From assembly GCA_017479035.1 (NCBI GenBank), contig JAFVCR010000113.1:1-6907 (forward strand): a stretch of DNA of 6,907 bases. The letters run 5' to 3'. Below are positions 1 to 6,320 of the stretch, piece by piece (position 1 is the first letter of the stretch; each line of letters starts with the position of its first letter). Below the pieces are notes generated by a model, which was not told where the DNA came from, searched no databases, and worked only from the letters and a program-made list of their open reading frames with translations. The stretch is from Kiritimatiellia bacterium (GTDB taxonomy: Bacteria; Verrucomicrobiota; Kiritimatiellia; RFP12; UBA1067). Position numbers and translations under genes: made by a program.

Positions 1-2461
1 CTGGATATGCGCCGCATGGAGCATAAACAGAAAGCGCGGCAGGGATGTATGCCGCGCTTTCGCCAATAAACATTGCCGCATCGTCTGGATACCGGTCGGC
101 TATTGCAAGCGCGGCCACGCCTATGCCTCCGTGGCATACTTGGTTCCAGTTGCCTTCTGCGGTTTTCCACCATGTCCAGCGTGTTTGACGAAGTGCAGGC
201 ATAAGAGCCTTGTCGTGCAATGCATCGGCGATTAAATCTCGCTCTTCAGGAGACATTTTGCCATACAAAGCATCGTATCCGGCACCTAGCGCGAACGCAA
301 TTTCAGCAGTGTCTAGGAAGTGTTCAGTGTTCCAATCGTCCCATGCGCAGATGTTCAGCATTTCGGCAATGGCACGCTCTCCCGCCTTGTCATCGTTGCG
401 ATAGAGAAATGCTGCGGAGAGCCATACGATGCGCCGCACCGCTTCGCGTGCGGTTTCAAGAAGCCGGCGGCCTTCCATCTTGCGTTCAAGCAAATCATTC
501 GGCAAATCAATCGAATATCCGCATTGCGTTCTTTCGCTGTCGATTCGGCCCCACAAACGCGGATGAGGCGACAGCGGACGGGAGAGGACAATCTTGTGAA
601 CTTTCATGTCATCGACGAGAAGCCCTCTCTTGCGATATTCATACATGTTCGCGCCAACCCTGCGGGCGGCACGGCACAATTCAGGATAGGGGCGGTCGCA
701 CACGTCCACAAAACCTATTTCATACGCTTCGCCATCGCCGCGCCCCAGCAGAGGCTGGTCTCGATACTGGAACCAATGGCACCCTACAATCAACGGGTGG
801 CACAATGCGCCTTGCACGAATCGAGTAAACGAACGCGCACGTTCTTCCTGGCTCCAAACGGGGCACAATGAAGCTTTGAACATACCTCTGTCGAAGCAGC
901 CAAAGTGGAACTCGCCCACAAGTATCGGCTTCTCTTCTTCGGCTGCGGAATATATGCCGGAGGGGATGTTGAAAATGGAGTTTGCATACGAATTTACAGT
1001 TACCACATCGCAGTATTTCGCCGCCGCAGCCCATAATTCGGACGACTGGCGAAAACCTATGACGCGGCATCCGAGATAGAGCTTTTTCGGTGCAATTTCC
1101 TTCAATGCGTCGCGGCATACGCGAAAATACTTCTCCATCTTCCCGCGCTCGCCGGGGAACTTGAGTTCGTTGTCGATGAAAAAACCAATGCACATCGGAT
1201 CGCGTGCGGCGCGGCGCAAAGCAGGTTCATCGATAAATCTCTGGCGTATTGCAGTGCGCATTTTTGCGGCAAACTCCGGCTCGTCCACGTCGTAGAAACG
1301 CACGCCGTTGCCGTTGATCATTTTTACGCCCTTTGCATTTTCAAGGACGCTTATCACATAAGGTTTGCGTCCCGATGTTGCAAGTTCGTTCGCACTCCAG
1401 TTGCCGATCGTGTTTATACCCCACGAATCGAAACGGCGCAAGACGAAATCGTAGTAATCCTGCACAAAGTCTTTTTTGCCGAACTTCTTTTCAAGATTCT
1501 GCAACGTGAAGTCCGTCTTGTGATAGGATCGGTTTACCGGGAAATCGTACCAATCCGGATGCTTTGCCGCATCGCCGATGTCCGTCATGGTGCGCACAAC
1601 ATCAATGCCCAGCGAGAAGAACAGATGCCCTTCCGGCGTGACAAGATACCACTTACCGTCCACCTTTGCAGTGCGGAAATGACCAGTGGCTTCAAGTTGC
1701 GGGCCGGCATTCCATCCGCCGAAGCGATCCCATGAATCCGGCGCGGGTTTGAGCGCGGCATTCTCTCGCTTGAGGTCTTCTGCAAACTCGGAGTCCCTGC
1801 TTACCTTGAACTTCCATGTATCGTGTTTGAACTGACCGTATTTATCGATGAACGGGCAGTAATTTCCGGCCTCCACTTTGCGCGTCGCATCCGGTTCACC
1901 TTCGAGCCGCACATTGGATATGCGGCAATCCACCACCCACTTAAACTGGTTCTCGAACGGCCATTGCACCTTGAGTTCCACTGGATCTATGTGTTTGGTG
2001 TCGATTGCATAAAGCCCGCGCGCATTCTCCGGCGCAAGATATATTTCTGGATGGGGAAGCAGGATTTTCATAGTCCCCTTCTCTCCCGGATTCAACCCGA
2101 TGCCTGTATTTATCGAACGCTTTTTTGCGAAGATCGCACTTGCATGGTCGCCCGAATCACCGCCGCCGCCGGCAGAAAGATGCATAGTCAAACGCAACTG
2201 GCGATCGTCGGAAAGATTCTCCACATCCAGCGCAAGGTATTTCGCCGTAGAGAAATCGAATGTGTCGCGCCCGGTCGGCGGAAGGAATTTTATTCCGCAG
2301 CTCCATTCTGCAGACGGCAGTTGCAATCGTGCCTCGCCTTTGCGTTCAAAGCGCACCACGGCATCGTTTACCGGCTCGATCCGGCCTGGCGCGATTTCGA
2401 TCTCCGCAGCCGCAAGCCCTACGCACAAAACACACGCAACATCCAAGAGTATTGTTCTCAT
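1..2461 (-). CDS. Secreted GH50/agarase-like hydrolase fused to heparinase II/III-like lyase (C-terminus off the window)
   Basis: I translated this strand by hand: ATG at 2461, then 820 codons without a stop to the left edge, so the gene is 3'-truncated. Residues 1-19 look like a signal peptide ending in LAAA, implying export. Residues 20-242 look like an all-beta, carbohydrate-binding-type region. Residues 243-612 resemble GH50/agarase-like clan-A enzymes: DRFGGW near 245, GKWYLVTPEGHLFFSLG at 269-285, IDNEL with E432 as candidate acid/base, VGEFHFG with E517 as candidate nucleophile, and HWFQYRDQP at 562-570. From HPRL at 633 the protein matches the N-terminal helical part of heparinase II/III-type lyases: HFLDTAE at 714-720, GYDALY at 728-733, GNWNQVCHGG at 770-779. 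The catalytic C-terminal half is missing. The start overlaps the GH88 stop by four bases. CAZy family numbers and substrate are inferred; the fold calls are firmer. Confidence 0.8.
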   Translation of the reverse strand, partial: MRTILLDVACVLCVGLAAAEIEIAPGRIEPVNDAVVRFERKGEARLQLPSAEWSCGIKFLPPTGRDTFDFSTAKYLALDVENLSDDRQLRLTMHLSAGGGGDSGDHASAIFAKKRSINTGIGLNPGEKGTMKILLPHPEIYLAPENARGLYAIDTKHIDPVELKVQWPFENQFKWVVDCRISNVRLEGEPDATRKVEAGNYCPFIDKYGQFKHDTWKFKVSRDSEFAEDLKRENAALKPAPDSWDRFGGWNAGPQLEATGHFRTAKVDGKWYLVTPEGHLFFSLGIDVVRTMTDIGDAAKHPDWYDFPVNRSYHKTDFTLQNLEKKFGKKDFVQDYYDFVLRRFDSWGINTIGNWSANELATSGRKPYVISVLENAKGVKMINGNGVRFYDVDEPEFAAKMRTAIRQRFIDEPALRRAARDPMCIGFFIDNELKFPGERGKMEKYFRVCRDALKEIAPKKLYLGCRVIGFRQSSELWAAAAKYCDVVTVNSYANSIFNIPSGIYSAAEEEKPILVGEFHFGCFDRGMFKASLCPVWSQEERARSFTRFVQGALCHPLIVGCHWFQYRDQPLLGRGDGEAYEIGFVDVCDRPYPELCRAARRVGANMYEYRKRGLLVDDMKVHKIVLSRPLSPHPRLWGRIDSERTQCGYSIDLPNDLLERKMEGRRLLETAREAVRRIVWLSAAFLYRNDDKAGERAIAEMLNICAWDDWNTEHFLDTAEIAFALGAGYDALYGKMSPEERDLIADALHDKALMPALRQTRWTWWKTAEGNWNQVCHGGIGVAALAIADRYPDDAAMFIGESAAYIPAALSVYAPCGAYP
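2458..2461 (-). promoter_or_regulatory. ATGA stop-start overlap (translational coupling site)
   Basis: The GH88 stop TGA (2460-2458) and the ATG of the hydrolase-lyase gene (2461-2459) share four bases. No strong Shine-Dalgarno is visible just upstream, only a weak GAG about ten bases before. Reinitiation by ribosomes finishing GH88 is the likely way the second gene is translated, which would keep the two exported enzymes in proportion. Confidence 0.75.
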
Positions 2462-3582
2462 TTTGCAAGTCTCGCAAGGGTTTCCAAGTAATAGTAGTCC
2501 GCATATATCAACGGAACATCGATTTCATGTCCGGCGGGCGCATTGCCCGTTGAATGTTTGAGCAGGAATCCGCCGCACTCCCCCTCTTTCGCCAAATATG
2601 CATCCGAGGCAAGCGTTGATACTATGCGTTCCGCTTCTGCTCTGTATCCGCGATTGGGAGAATAATGATCCAACTCCGCAAGCCCCGCAGCAACCACCGC
2701 CGCCGCCGAAGCGTCCCTCGGCCCGAAAGGATCTGCAAAATCCCACGGCGGCACGCCATCGCTCGCGCGGTTGTGTGCAAGCCACCAATCCGCCATGCCT
2801 ACGGCACGCGAGAGGAAAACCCCATCGTGCGAATAGCGGTACATCATTGTAAAACCGTATACTGCCCATCCTTGGCCGCGCGCCCATGCACCATCCACGC
2901 TCTTGCCCTGCCCGGCATATATTCCCCTTATGTCCGGCTCGTCCGCAGCATAGTCCAAAACATGGTACACGCTCCCGTCCGCCCGGAAATGCCTCCTGTC
3001 CACGCTTTTCGCGTGCGCCACTGCGGTTGGCAGCGCGCCTGCCATGCAGAGCAGTTCCAGGTTCATCATATTGTCCACAATCACCGGGAACGTATACGGG
3101 CTGGTGTCCCACTTGTCCCATGATTTTATCAACCCGTGACGCGGCGAATAACGCGATGCCAACGCCTTGGCACCGTCCTTCAACACATCAAAATATCCAT
3201 CCACGCCTGCGAGCCGCAGCCCGTTGCCGAAACTCGTCTGCAGGATGAATCCCACATCATGCGTACGCGAGAGATTGCGCGCCGGCTCAAGCGGCTCGGT
3301 CCATTCTCTCGCCGCCGCCAGCCATTCGTCCTTGCCAGTCAATTCATATAGCAGCCACAACTCTCCGGCAAAGAACCCGGCGCACCTATCTTCCCTGTCC
3401 ACAAACACAACTTTGCCTTCGACAAACGTCCTTGGGAAAAGATTGGTGGTTCCGCTTGCCGCGTTCTCCCGCGCCGCAGCAAGCAGCATCCGCGCATTCG
3501 CCTCGATATTCTGCAGCTCCACTCCCGCCGCCGTACACAGCAACGCGATCGAAGCCGATGCAAAAACCAATACTCTTTTCAT
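2458..3582 (-). CDS. ugl: Exported unsaturated glucuronyl hydrolase, GH88
   Basis: A 374-residue protein that would remove the 4,5-unsaturated uronic acid from the non-reducing end of oligosaccharides made by polysaccharide lyases. Residues 1 to about 20 form a signal peptide, so it probably acts in the periplasm or outside. The cysteine at 16 is preceded by Leu-Leu, a poor lipobox. GH88 landmarks: THDVGF with D109 and VDNMMNLELL with D170, matching the two conserved catalytic aspartates of the family; GAWARGQGWAVYGFTMMYR at 231-249; RDASAAA at 289-295; and the C-terminal PAGHEIDVPLIYADYYYLE block at 349-367. Length is typical for the family. GH88 is preferred over the related GH105 because of the WARGQGW...TMMYR and PAGHEIDVPLIY blocks. 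It is probably the first gene of its unit and overlaps the next gene by ATGA. The specific substrate (glycosaminoglycan, ulvan, gellan or other) cannot be told. Confidence 0.93.
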   Translation of the reverse strand: MKRVLVFASASIALLCTAAGVELQNIEANARMLLAAARENAASGTTNLFPRTFVEGKVVFVDREDRCAGFFAGELWLLYELTGKDEWLAAAREWTEPLEPARNLSRTHDVGFILQTSFGNGLRLAGVDGYFDVLKDGAKALASRYSPRHGLIKSWDKWDTSPYTFPVIVDNMMNLELLCMAGALPTAVAHAKSVDRRHFRADGSVYHVLDYAADEPDIRGIYAGQGKSVDGAWARGQGWAVYGFTMMYRYSHDGVFLSRAVGMADWWLAHNRASDGVPPWDFADPFGPRDASAAAVVAAGLAELDHYSPNRGYRAEAERIVSTLASDAYLAKEGECGGFLLKHSTGNAPAGHEIDVPLIYADYYYLETLARLAK

Positions 3583-3594
3583 ATTGCAATTCTA
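3583..3594 (-). promoter_or_regulatory. Candidate extended -10 promoter of GH88, leaderless
   Basis: On the minus strand TAGAAT occupies 3594-3589 and is preceded by TGG (3597-3595), giving the extended -10 pattern TGnTAnAAT. Exactly six bases (3588-3583) separate it from the ATG at 3582, so transcription would start at the A of the start codon. No convincing -35 hexamer lies 16-18 bases upstream and no Shine-Dalgarno precedes the ATG. The protease gene has the same arrangement, which raises confidence. Confidence 0.5.
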
Positions 3595-3618
3595 CCACAA
3601 TCACGGTTTTACGTTGGA

Positions 3619-3664
3619 TGTACGGCATCTGCAACTGCTATCTGTTTGCGACAGATGCCGTACA
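3619..3664. repeat. Perfect 13-bp inverted repeat upstream of GH88
   Basis: TGTACGGCATCTG (3619-3631) is followed after 20 bases by its exact reverse complement (3652-3664). It sits between the terminator of the kinase-aldolase unit and the GH88 promoter, about 37-82 bases upstream of the GH88 start. There is no T-run after either arm, so it is not a terminator. It could be a regulator binding site, a stem-loop at the tail of a read-through transcript, or a small dispersed element. The spacer has a further short GCAA/TTGC complementarity. Confidence 0.7.
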
Positions 3665-3667
3665 AGC

Positions 3668-3703
3668 AAAACACGGAACCGCATAGTTGCGCTTCCGTGT
3701 TTT
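3668..3703 (-). terminator. Intrinsic terminator after eda (possibly bidirectional)
   Basis: An 11-bp perfect stem, AAAACACGGAA pairing with TTCCGTGTTTT (arms at 3693-3703 and 3668-3678), encloses a 14-base loop and ends in TTTT in the minus-strand direction. It starts 27 bases past the aldolase stop codon, where the end of the protease-kdgK-eda unit is expected. The plus-strand reading also ends in five T residues, so it could work in both directions, although no plus-strand gene is seen here. Confidence 0.85.
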
Positions 3704-3730
3704 TCCGGTATCATTTCTTTGCCAGCCTCA

Positions 3731-4366
3731 TCAGCGTGCACGCACAAGCGCGGCTGCGTCGGACGCGAGTTTTTCTATTGCCGCCCAGTCGTTCGCTTTT
3801 ATCGCATCCTTGGGTGCGATCCACGTGCCGCCCACGCAGATTATCTCCGGCACTGCGAAGTAGTCGTTGACGTTCGAGAGTTTCACGCCTCCCGTGGGCA
3901 TGATCTTTACGCCCGTCCAGCGAAACGCACCGAGGAGATCCTTGATGTATTTTACGCCGCCGGCCGACTCCGCCGGAAAGAATTTCACGAACTTGCACCC
4001 AAGCGAAAGCGCCTGCGAAAGTTCACTTGCCGTCGCCACTCCAGGACAGAACGGAATCCCCCTCTCGTTTGCCGCCTTCACGATCGCAGGATCGAACCCA
4101 GGCGCAACGCAAGCCTCCGCGCCCGCCGCTTTTGCTGCTTCGAGCTGTTCAAGCGTCAGAACCGTTCCGGCGATAAGTATCGCTCCGGGGACCTCGGCTT
4201 TGATTTTCGCTATCGCCTCGGCCGCGCACGCCGTGCGGAACGTCACCTCCAGAACCGGCAACCCGCCCTTTACGAGTGCGCGTGCAAGCGGCACCGCCTT
4301 TTCAATGTCTTCGATAACTATTACGGGGATCACTCCCGCTTTCGACATTGTGGAAATCATGTCCAT
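3731..4366 (-). CDS. eda: KDPG aldolase (2-keto-3-deoxy-6-phosphogluconate aldolase)
   Basis: A 211-residue cytosolic class I aldolase that splits 2-keto-3-deoxy-6-phosphogluconate into pyruvate and glyceraldehyde-3-phosphate. The sequence shows the whole family pattern: GGLPVLEVTFRT with catalytic Glu at 40 and Arg at 44, IAGTVLT at 65-71, CVAPGFDP at 86-93, CPGVATASE at 107-115, KFVKFFPAE with the Schiff-base Lys at 128, MPTGGV at 156-161 and VGGTWIAP at 178-185. Length is normal for a trimeric Eda-type enzyme. The ATG at 4366 is chosen over one two codons downstream because GGGAG lies at suitable spacing. It follows kdgK by 25 bases and so takes the kinase product directly. A related substrate such as 2-keto-3-deoxy-6-phosphogalactonate cannot be excluded. 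Confidence 0.96.
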   Translation of the reverse strand: MDMISTMSKAGVIPVIVIEDIEKAVPLARALVKGGLPVLEVTFRTACAAEAIAKIKAEVPGAILIAGTVLTLEQLEAAKAAGAEACVAPGFDPAIVKAANERGIPFCPGVATASELSQALSLGCKFVKFFPAESAGGVKYIKDLLGAFRWTGVKIMPTGGVKLSNVNDYFAVPEIICVGGTWIAPKDAIKANDWAAIEKLASDAAALVRAR

Positions 4367-4374
4367 GTCAAATA

Positions 4375-4381
4375 CTCTCCC
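4375..4381 (-). promoter_or_regulatory. Shine-Dalgarno of eda
   Basis: GGGAGAG on the minus strand (4381-4375) lies eight bases before the ATG at 4366. It is the clearest ribosome binding site in the window and fixes the start. It contrasts with the first genes of the two presumed transcription units, which lack one. Confidence 0.8.
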
Positions 4382-4391
4382 TTTTCAGATT

Positions 4392-5492
4392 TTATCTGTC
4401 CACGCGAGCGGATCCGCCGCCAACGAGTTTCTCGACATCTGCGAGCGTCGCCATCGAAGTGTCGCCGGGGGTCGTCATTGCAAGCGCTCCGTGCGCCGCG
4501 CCGTAGTTGACGGCCTTCTCGGCATCGTCGAACGTTATGAAACCGTAGATGAGACCCGAAGCGAAGGAATCCCCTCCGCCCACGCGGTCGTAGATTTCAA
4601 GCCCCGGACGCTGTATGGACTGGTGCAACTTGCCCTTGTACCAGCAAATCGCGCTCCAGTCGTTGATTGTGGCGGATTTCACGCTGCGGAGCGTCGTTGC
4701 TACCGCCTTGAAGTTCGGGTAGAGCGCAACGGCCTTGTCGATCATCTTGGAGAAGCCCTCGATGGGGAGCGTGGTCATATTTTTGTCCACACCCTCAACT
4801 TCGATGCCAAGCGCGGCGGTGAAATCCTCTTCATTGCCGATCATCACGTCAACGTATTTTGCGATCTCGCGGTTGACCTCTTGCGCCTTTGCCTGGCCGC
4901 CGATGGACTTCCACAGAGAAGCACGGTAGTTGAGGTCGTAGCTCGTGACCGTGCCGTATTTCTTGGCGGTTTTGAGCGCTTCGATGCAGACTTCGGCGGT
5001 CGTTTCGGAAAGCGCCGCGAAGATGCCGCCCGTATGGAACCACCTGACGCCCTCCTTGCCGAAGAGCGTCTCCCAGTCGACGTCGCCCGGCTTGAGCTGG
5101 CTGACCGCCGTGAGCCCGCGGTCGGCGCACGAGCGCGCGCCACGGCAGCCGAACCCGCGCTCCACGAAGTTGAGCCCGTTGCGAACCGTGCGCCCGATGC
5201 CGTCGTAGGGAACCCACTTGACATGGCTCGTGTCGACGCCGCCTTGAAGCATGAAGTCCTCGACGAGCCGCCCGACGGGATTGTCGGCAAAGGCCGTCAC
5301 GGCCGTCGTCCTGAGCCCAAAGCACCGGCGCAGCCCGCGCACGACGTTGTACTCGCCGCCGCCTTCCCAGACCTTGAAGTCCCGCGCCGTGTGGATGCGC
5401 CCGTCGCCCGGGTCGAGCCGAAGCATGATCTCCCCCAAGCTCGCCGCATCCCACGTCGCCGTCCCGGCCTTCTTTACGCAAAGTCCCTGCAT
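4392..5492 (-). CDS. kdgK: PfkB-family sugar kinase, probable 2-keto-3-deoxygluconate kinase
   Basis: A 366-residue cytosolic ribokinase-fold enzyme predicted to phosphorylate 2-keto-3-deoxygluconate at C6 with ATP, feeding the adjacent aldolase. Visible marks: SLGEIMLRL at 19-26 (first strand), WEGGGEYNVVRGL at 42-54 (sugar-binding loop), SYDLNYRASLW at 184-194, GNEEDF at 219-224, and the PfkB signature DRVGGGDSFASG at 302-313 with D308 as catalytic base; the third glycine replaces the more common alanine. ATG at 5492 is chosen because AAAGGG lies just upstream. The frame stays open to 5903 but that extension is arginine-rich shadow of the protease gene. It lies 38 bases after the protease stop and 25 before eda. 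GC content falls sharply near 5000 within the gene. The PfkB family is certain; the exact substrate is inferred from context. Confidence 0.9.
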   Translation of the reverse strand: MQGLCVKKAGTATWDAASLGEIMLRLDPGDGRIHTARDFKVWEGGGEYNVVRGLRRCFGLRTTAVTAFADNPVGRLVEDFMLQGGVDTSHVKWVPYDGIGRTVRNGLNFVERGFGCRGARSCADRGLTAVSQLKPGDVDWETLFGKEGVRWFHTGGIFAALSETTAEVCIEALKTAKKYGTVTSYDLNYRASLWKSIGGQAKAQEVNREIAKYVDVMIGNEEDFTAALGIEVEGVDKNMTTLPIEGFSKMIDKAVALYPNFKAVATTLRSVKSATINDWSAICWYKGKLHQSIQRPGLEIYDRVGGGDSFASGLIYGFITFDDAEKAVNYGAAHGALAMTTPGDTSMATLADVEKLVGGGSARVDR

Positions 5493-5497
5493 GTCCG

Positions 5498-5503
5498 CCC
5501 TTT
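5498..5503 (-). promoter_or_regulatory. Probable Shine-Dalgarno of kdgK
   Basis: AAAGGG on the minus strand (5503-5498) ends five bases before the ATG at 5492. It is weaker than the eda site but supports this start over the upstream in-frame codons inside the protease gene. Confidence 0.55.
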
Positions 5504-5530
5504 CTTTACCTGTTGACGTCGCCCCGGCCC

Positions 5531-6292
5531 TCAGTCGCGCGTCACGTCGCAGTCGTCGCCGTCGCCCCCATAGGGCGGCGGCGAGACGCGCGCACGGTAG
5601 TCCTCGTAGGTCCAGTTCGATTCCATCAAAGCCATCTGGTACTCGCGGTATCCCTCTGTCCAGATCATCCAGGCGATCAAGAGCCGAACGCCGCCCCATC
5701 CACCGCCGTTGATGATCGCATGAAGCCCCGAGAGCCCGAGAAGAATCGCAAACGCGCGCCCGACCCACATCGCGACGAAGGTCGCCTTCGGCCGGGAGAG
5801 AAACGCCCGCAGAACGCTCCTGAAGATGCGCCCGCCGTCCAGCGGGAATCCCGGCAGCAGGTTGAAGCCGCCAAGCATCAGGTTCATCCAGCCGAGATAC
5901 CAAAGGGAGAACTCAAGCCAATGGTTCTCGATCGGCAGCAGGAAAAGCGCGGCAAACCCGAGAGCCGAGAGAAGAAACGACACGAGCGGCCCCGCGAGCG
6001 CGGTCAGAAGCTCCTGCCACGCCTTGCGCGGCAGGGCGATCAGCGACGCGCACCCGCCGAGAAGCGAGATCGTAATGTCCGTCGTCTGGTACCCAAAGGC
6101 CCGCGCCGTCAGCGAGTGCCCGAACTCATGCGCGATGACCGAGAAGGCCAACAGGATCGCCTCGGTCATCCCATACTGAAGGGAGGACGAGGAGATCACA
6201 AACATCAACATCAGGAAAGCAAACGAGACATCGACGTAGATCGGTATCCCGAAAAGCTCAGTCAGCCGAAACCTGTTGTTGAATAGAAGCAT
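5531..6292 (-). CDS. Site-2-protease-type membrane zinc metalloprotease (M50 family)
   Basis: A 253-residue polytopic inner-membrane protein expected to cut substrates within the membrane. It starts with FRLTELFGIPIYVDVSF, a usual N-terminus of this family, and the hydrophobic segment near 22-35 follows. The zinc site is HEFGH at 55-59 (H55, E56, H59) inside a membrane helix; the third ligand is D152 in NLLPGFPLDGGR (144-155). AGPLVSF at 100-106 is the family's conserved AGP motif. Further hydrophobic stretches lie near 98-119, 132-146 and 171-192. No CBS or PDZ domain is present; the acidic, Gly/Pro-rich C-terminus (236-253) is probably disordered. It starts 28 bases after 5S rRNA with a TATAAT box. 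Its substrate is unknown. Co-transcription with kdgK and eda is suggested by spacing only, so a functional link to sugar catabolism is unproven. Confidence 0.93.
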   Translation of the reverse strand: MLLFNNRFRLTELFGIPIYVDVSFAFLMLMFVISSSSLQYGMTEAILLAFSVIAHEFGHSLTARAFGYQTTDITISLLGGCASLIALPRKAWQELLTALAGPLVSFLLSALGFAALFLLPIENHWLEFSLWYLGWMNLMLGGFNLLPGFPLDGGRIFRSVLRAFLSRPKATFVAMWVGRAFAILLGLSGLHAIINGGGWGGVRLLIAWMIWTEGYREYQMALMESNWTYEDYRARVSPPPYGGDGDDCDVTRD

Positions 6293-6304
6293 GAGTATAT
6301 TATA
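6293..6304 (-). promoter_or_regulatory. Extended -10 promoter of the protease gene, leaderless
   Basis: Minus-strand TATAAT at 6304-6299 is preceded by TGG, a perfect extended -10 (TGnTATAAT), and followed by exactly six bases before the ATG at 6292. Transcription would therefore begin at the start codon. There is no room for a Shine-Dalgarno and no consensus -35, which extended -10 promoters can dispense with. This would give the unit its own promoter directly behind the rRNA genes. Confidence 0.6.
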
Positions 6305-6320
6305 CCAAAAAAGAAAAGGG
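6305..6320 (-). terminator. T-rich tract at the end of the rRNA operon
   Basis: Directly after the 5S acceptor strand the minus strand reads CCCTTTTCTTTTTTGG. A T-run at this place is usual where rRNA transcription ends. No separate local hairpin precedes it, so the 5S closing helix would have to serve as the stem, or termination needs Rho. Confidence 0.45.

Noticed and set aside
1..2461. Frameshifted or decayed pseudogene in the left 2.4 kb
   Set aside because: Short closed frames on both strands gave this impression, but one frame is continuous for 820 codons with motifs in order; no interruption was found.
2458..3582. Lipoprotein signal in GH88
   Set aside because: Cys16 is preceded by Leu-Leu rather than a small residue at -1, so an ordinary signal peptide fits better.
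3167..4510. 447-codon plus-strand frame
   Set aside because: It is antisense to parts of GH88 and eda, crosses the terminator and inverted repeat, and shows no domain; low-complexity Arg/Ser/His-rich product.
3867..5516. 549-codon open frame on the plus strand
   Set aside because: It is antisense to eda and kdgK, both with full family motifs; its product is Arg/Ala/Pro-rich without a recognisable domain. It results from high GC on the opposite strand.
5493..5903. N-terminal extension of kdgK to an ATG at 5903
   Set aside because: The extension lies inside the protease gene out of frame and encodes an arginine-rich sequence. ATG at 5492 has a binding site and gives a normal kinase length.
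5513..6286. 257-codon plus-strand frame over the protease gene
   Set aside because: Product is rich in Arg, Pro, Glu and Lys with no family motif, while the opposite strand carries HEFGH and LDGG; shadow frame.
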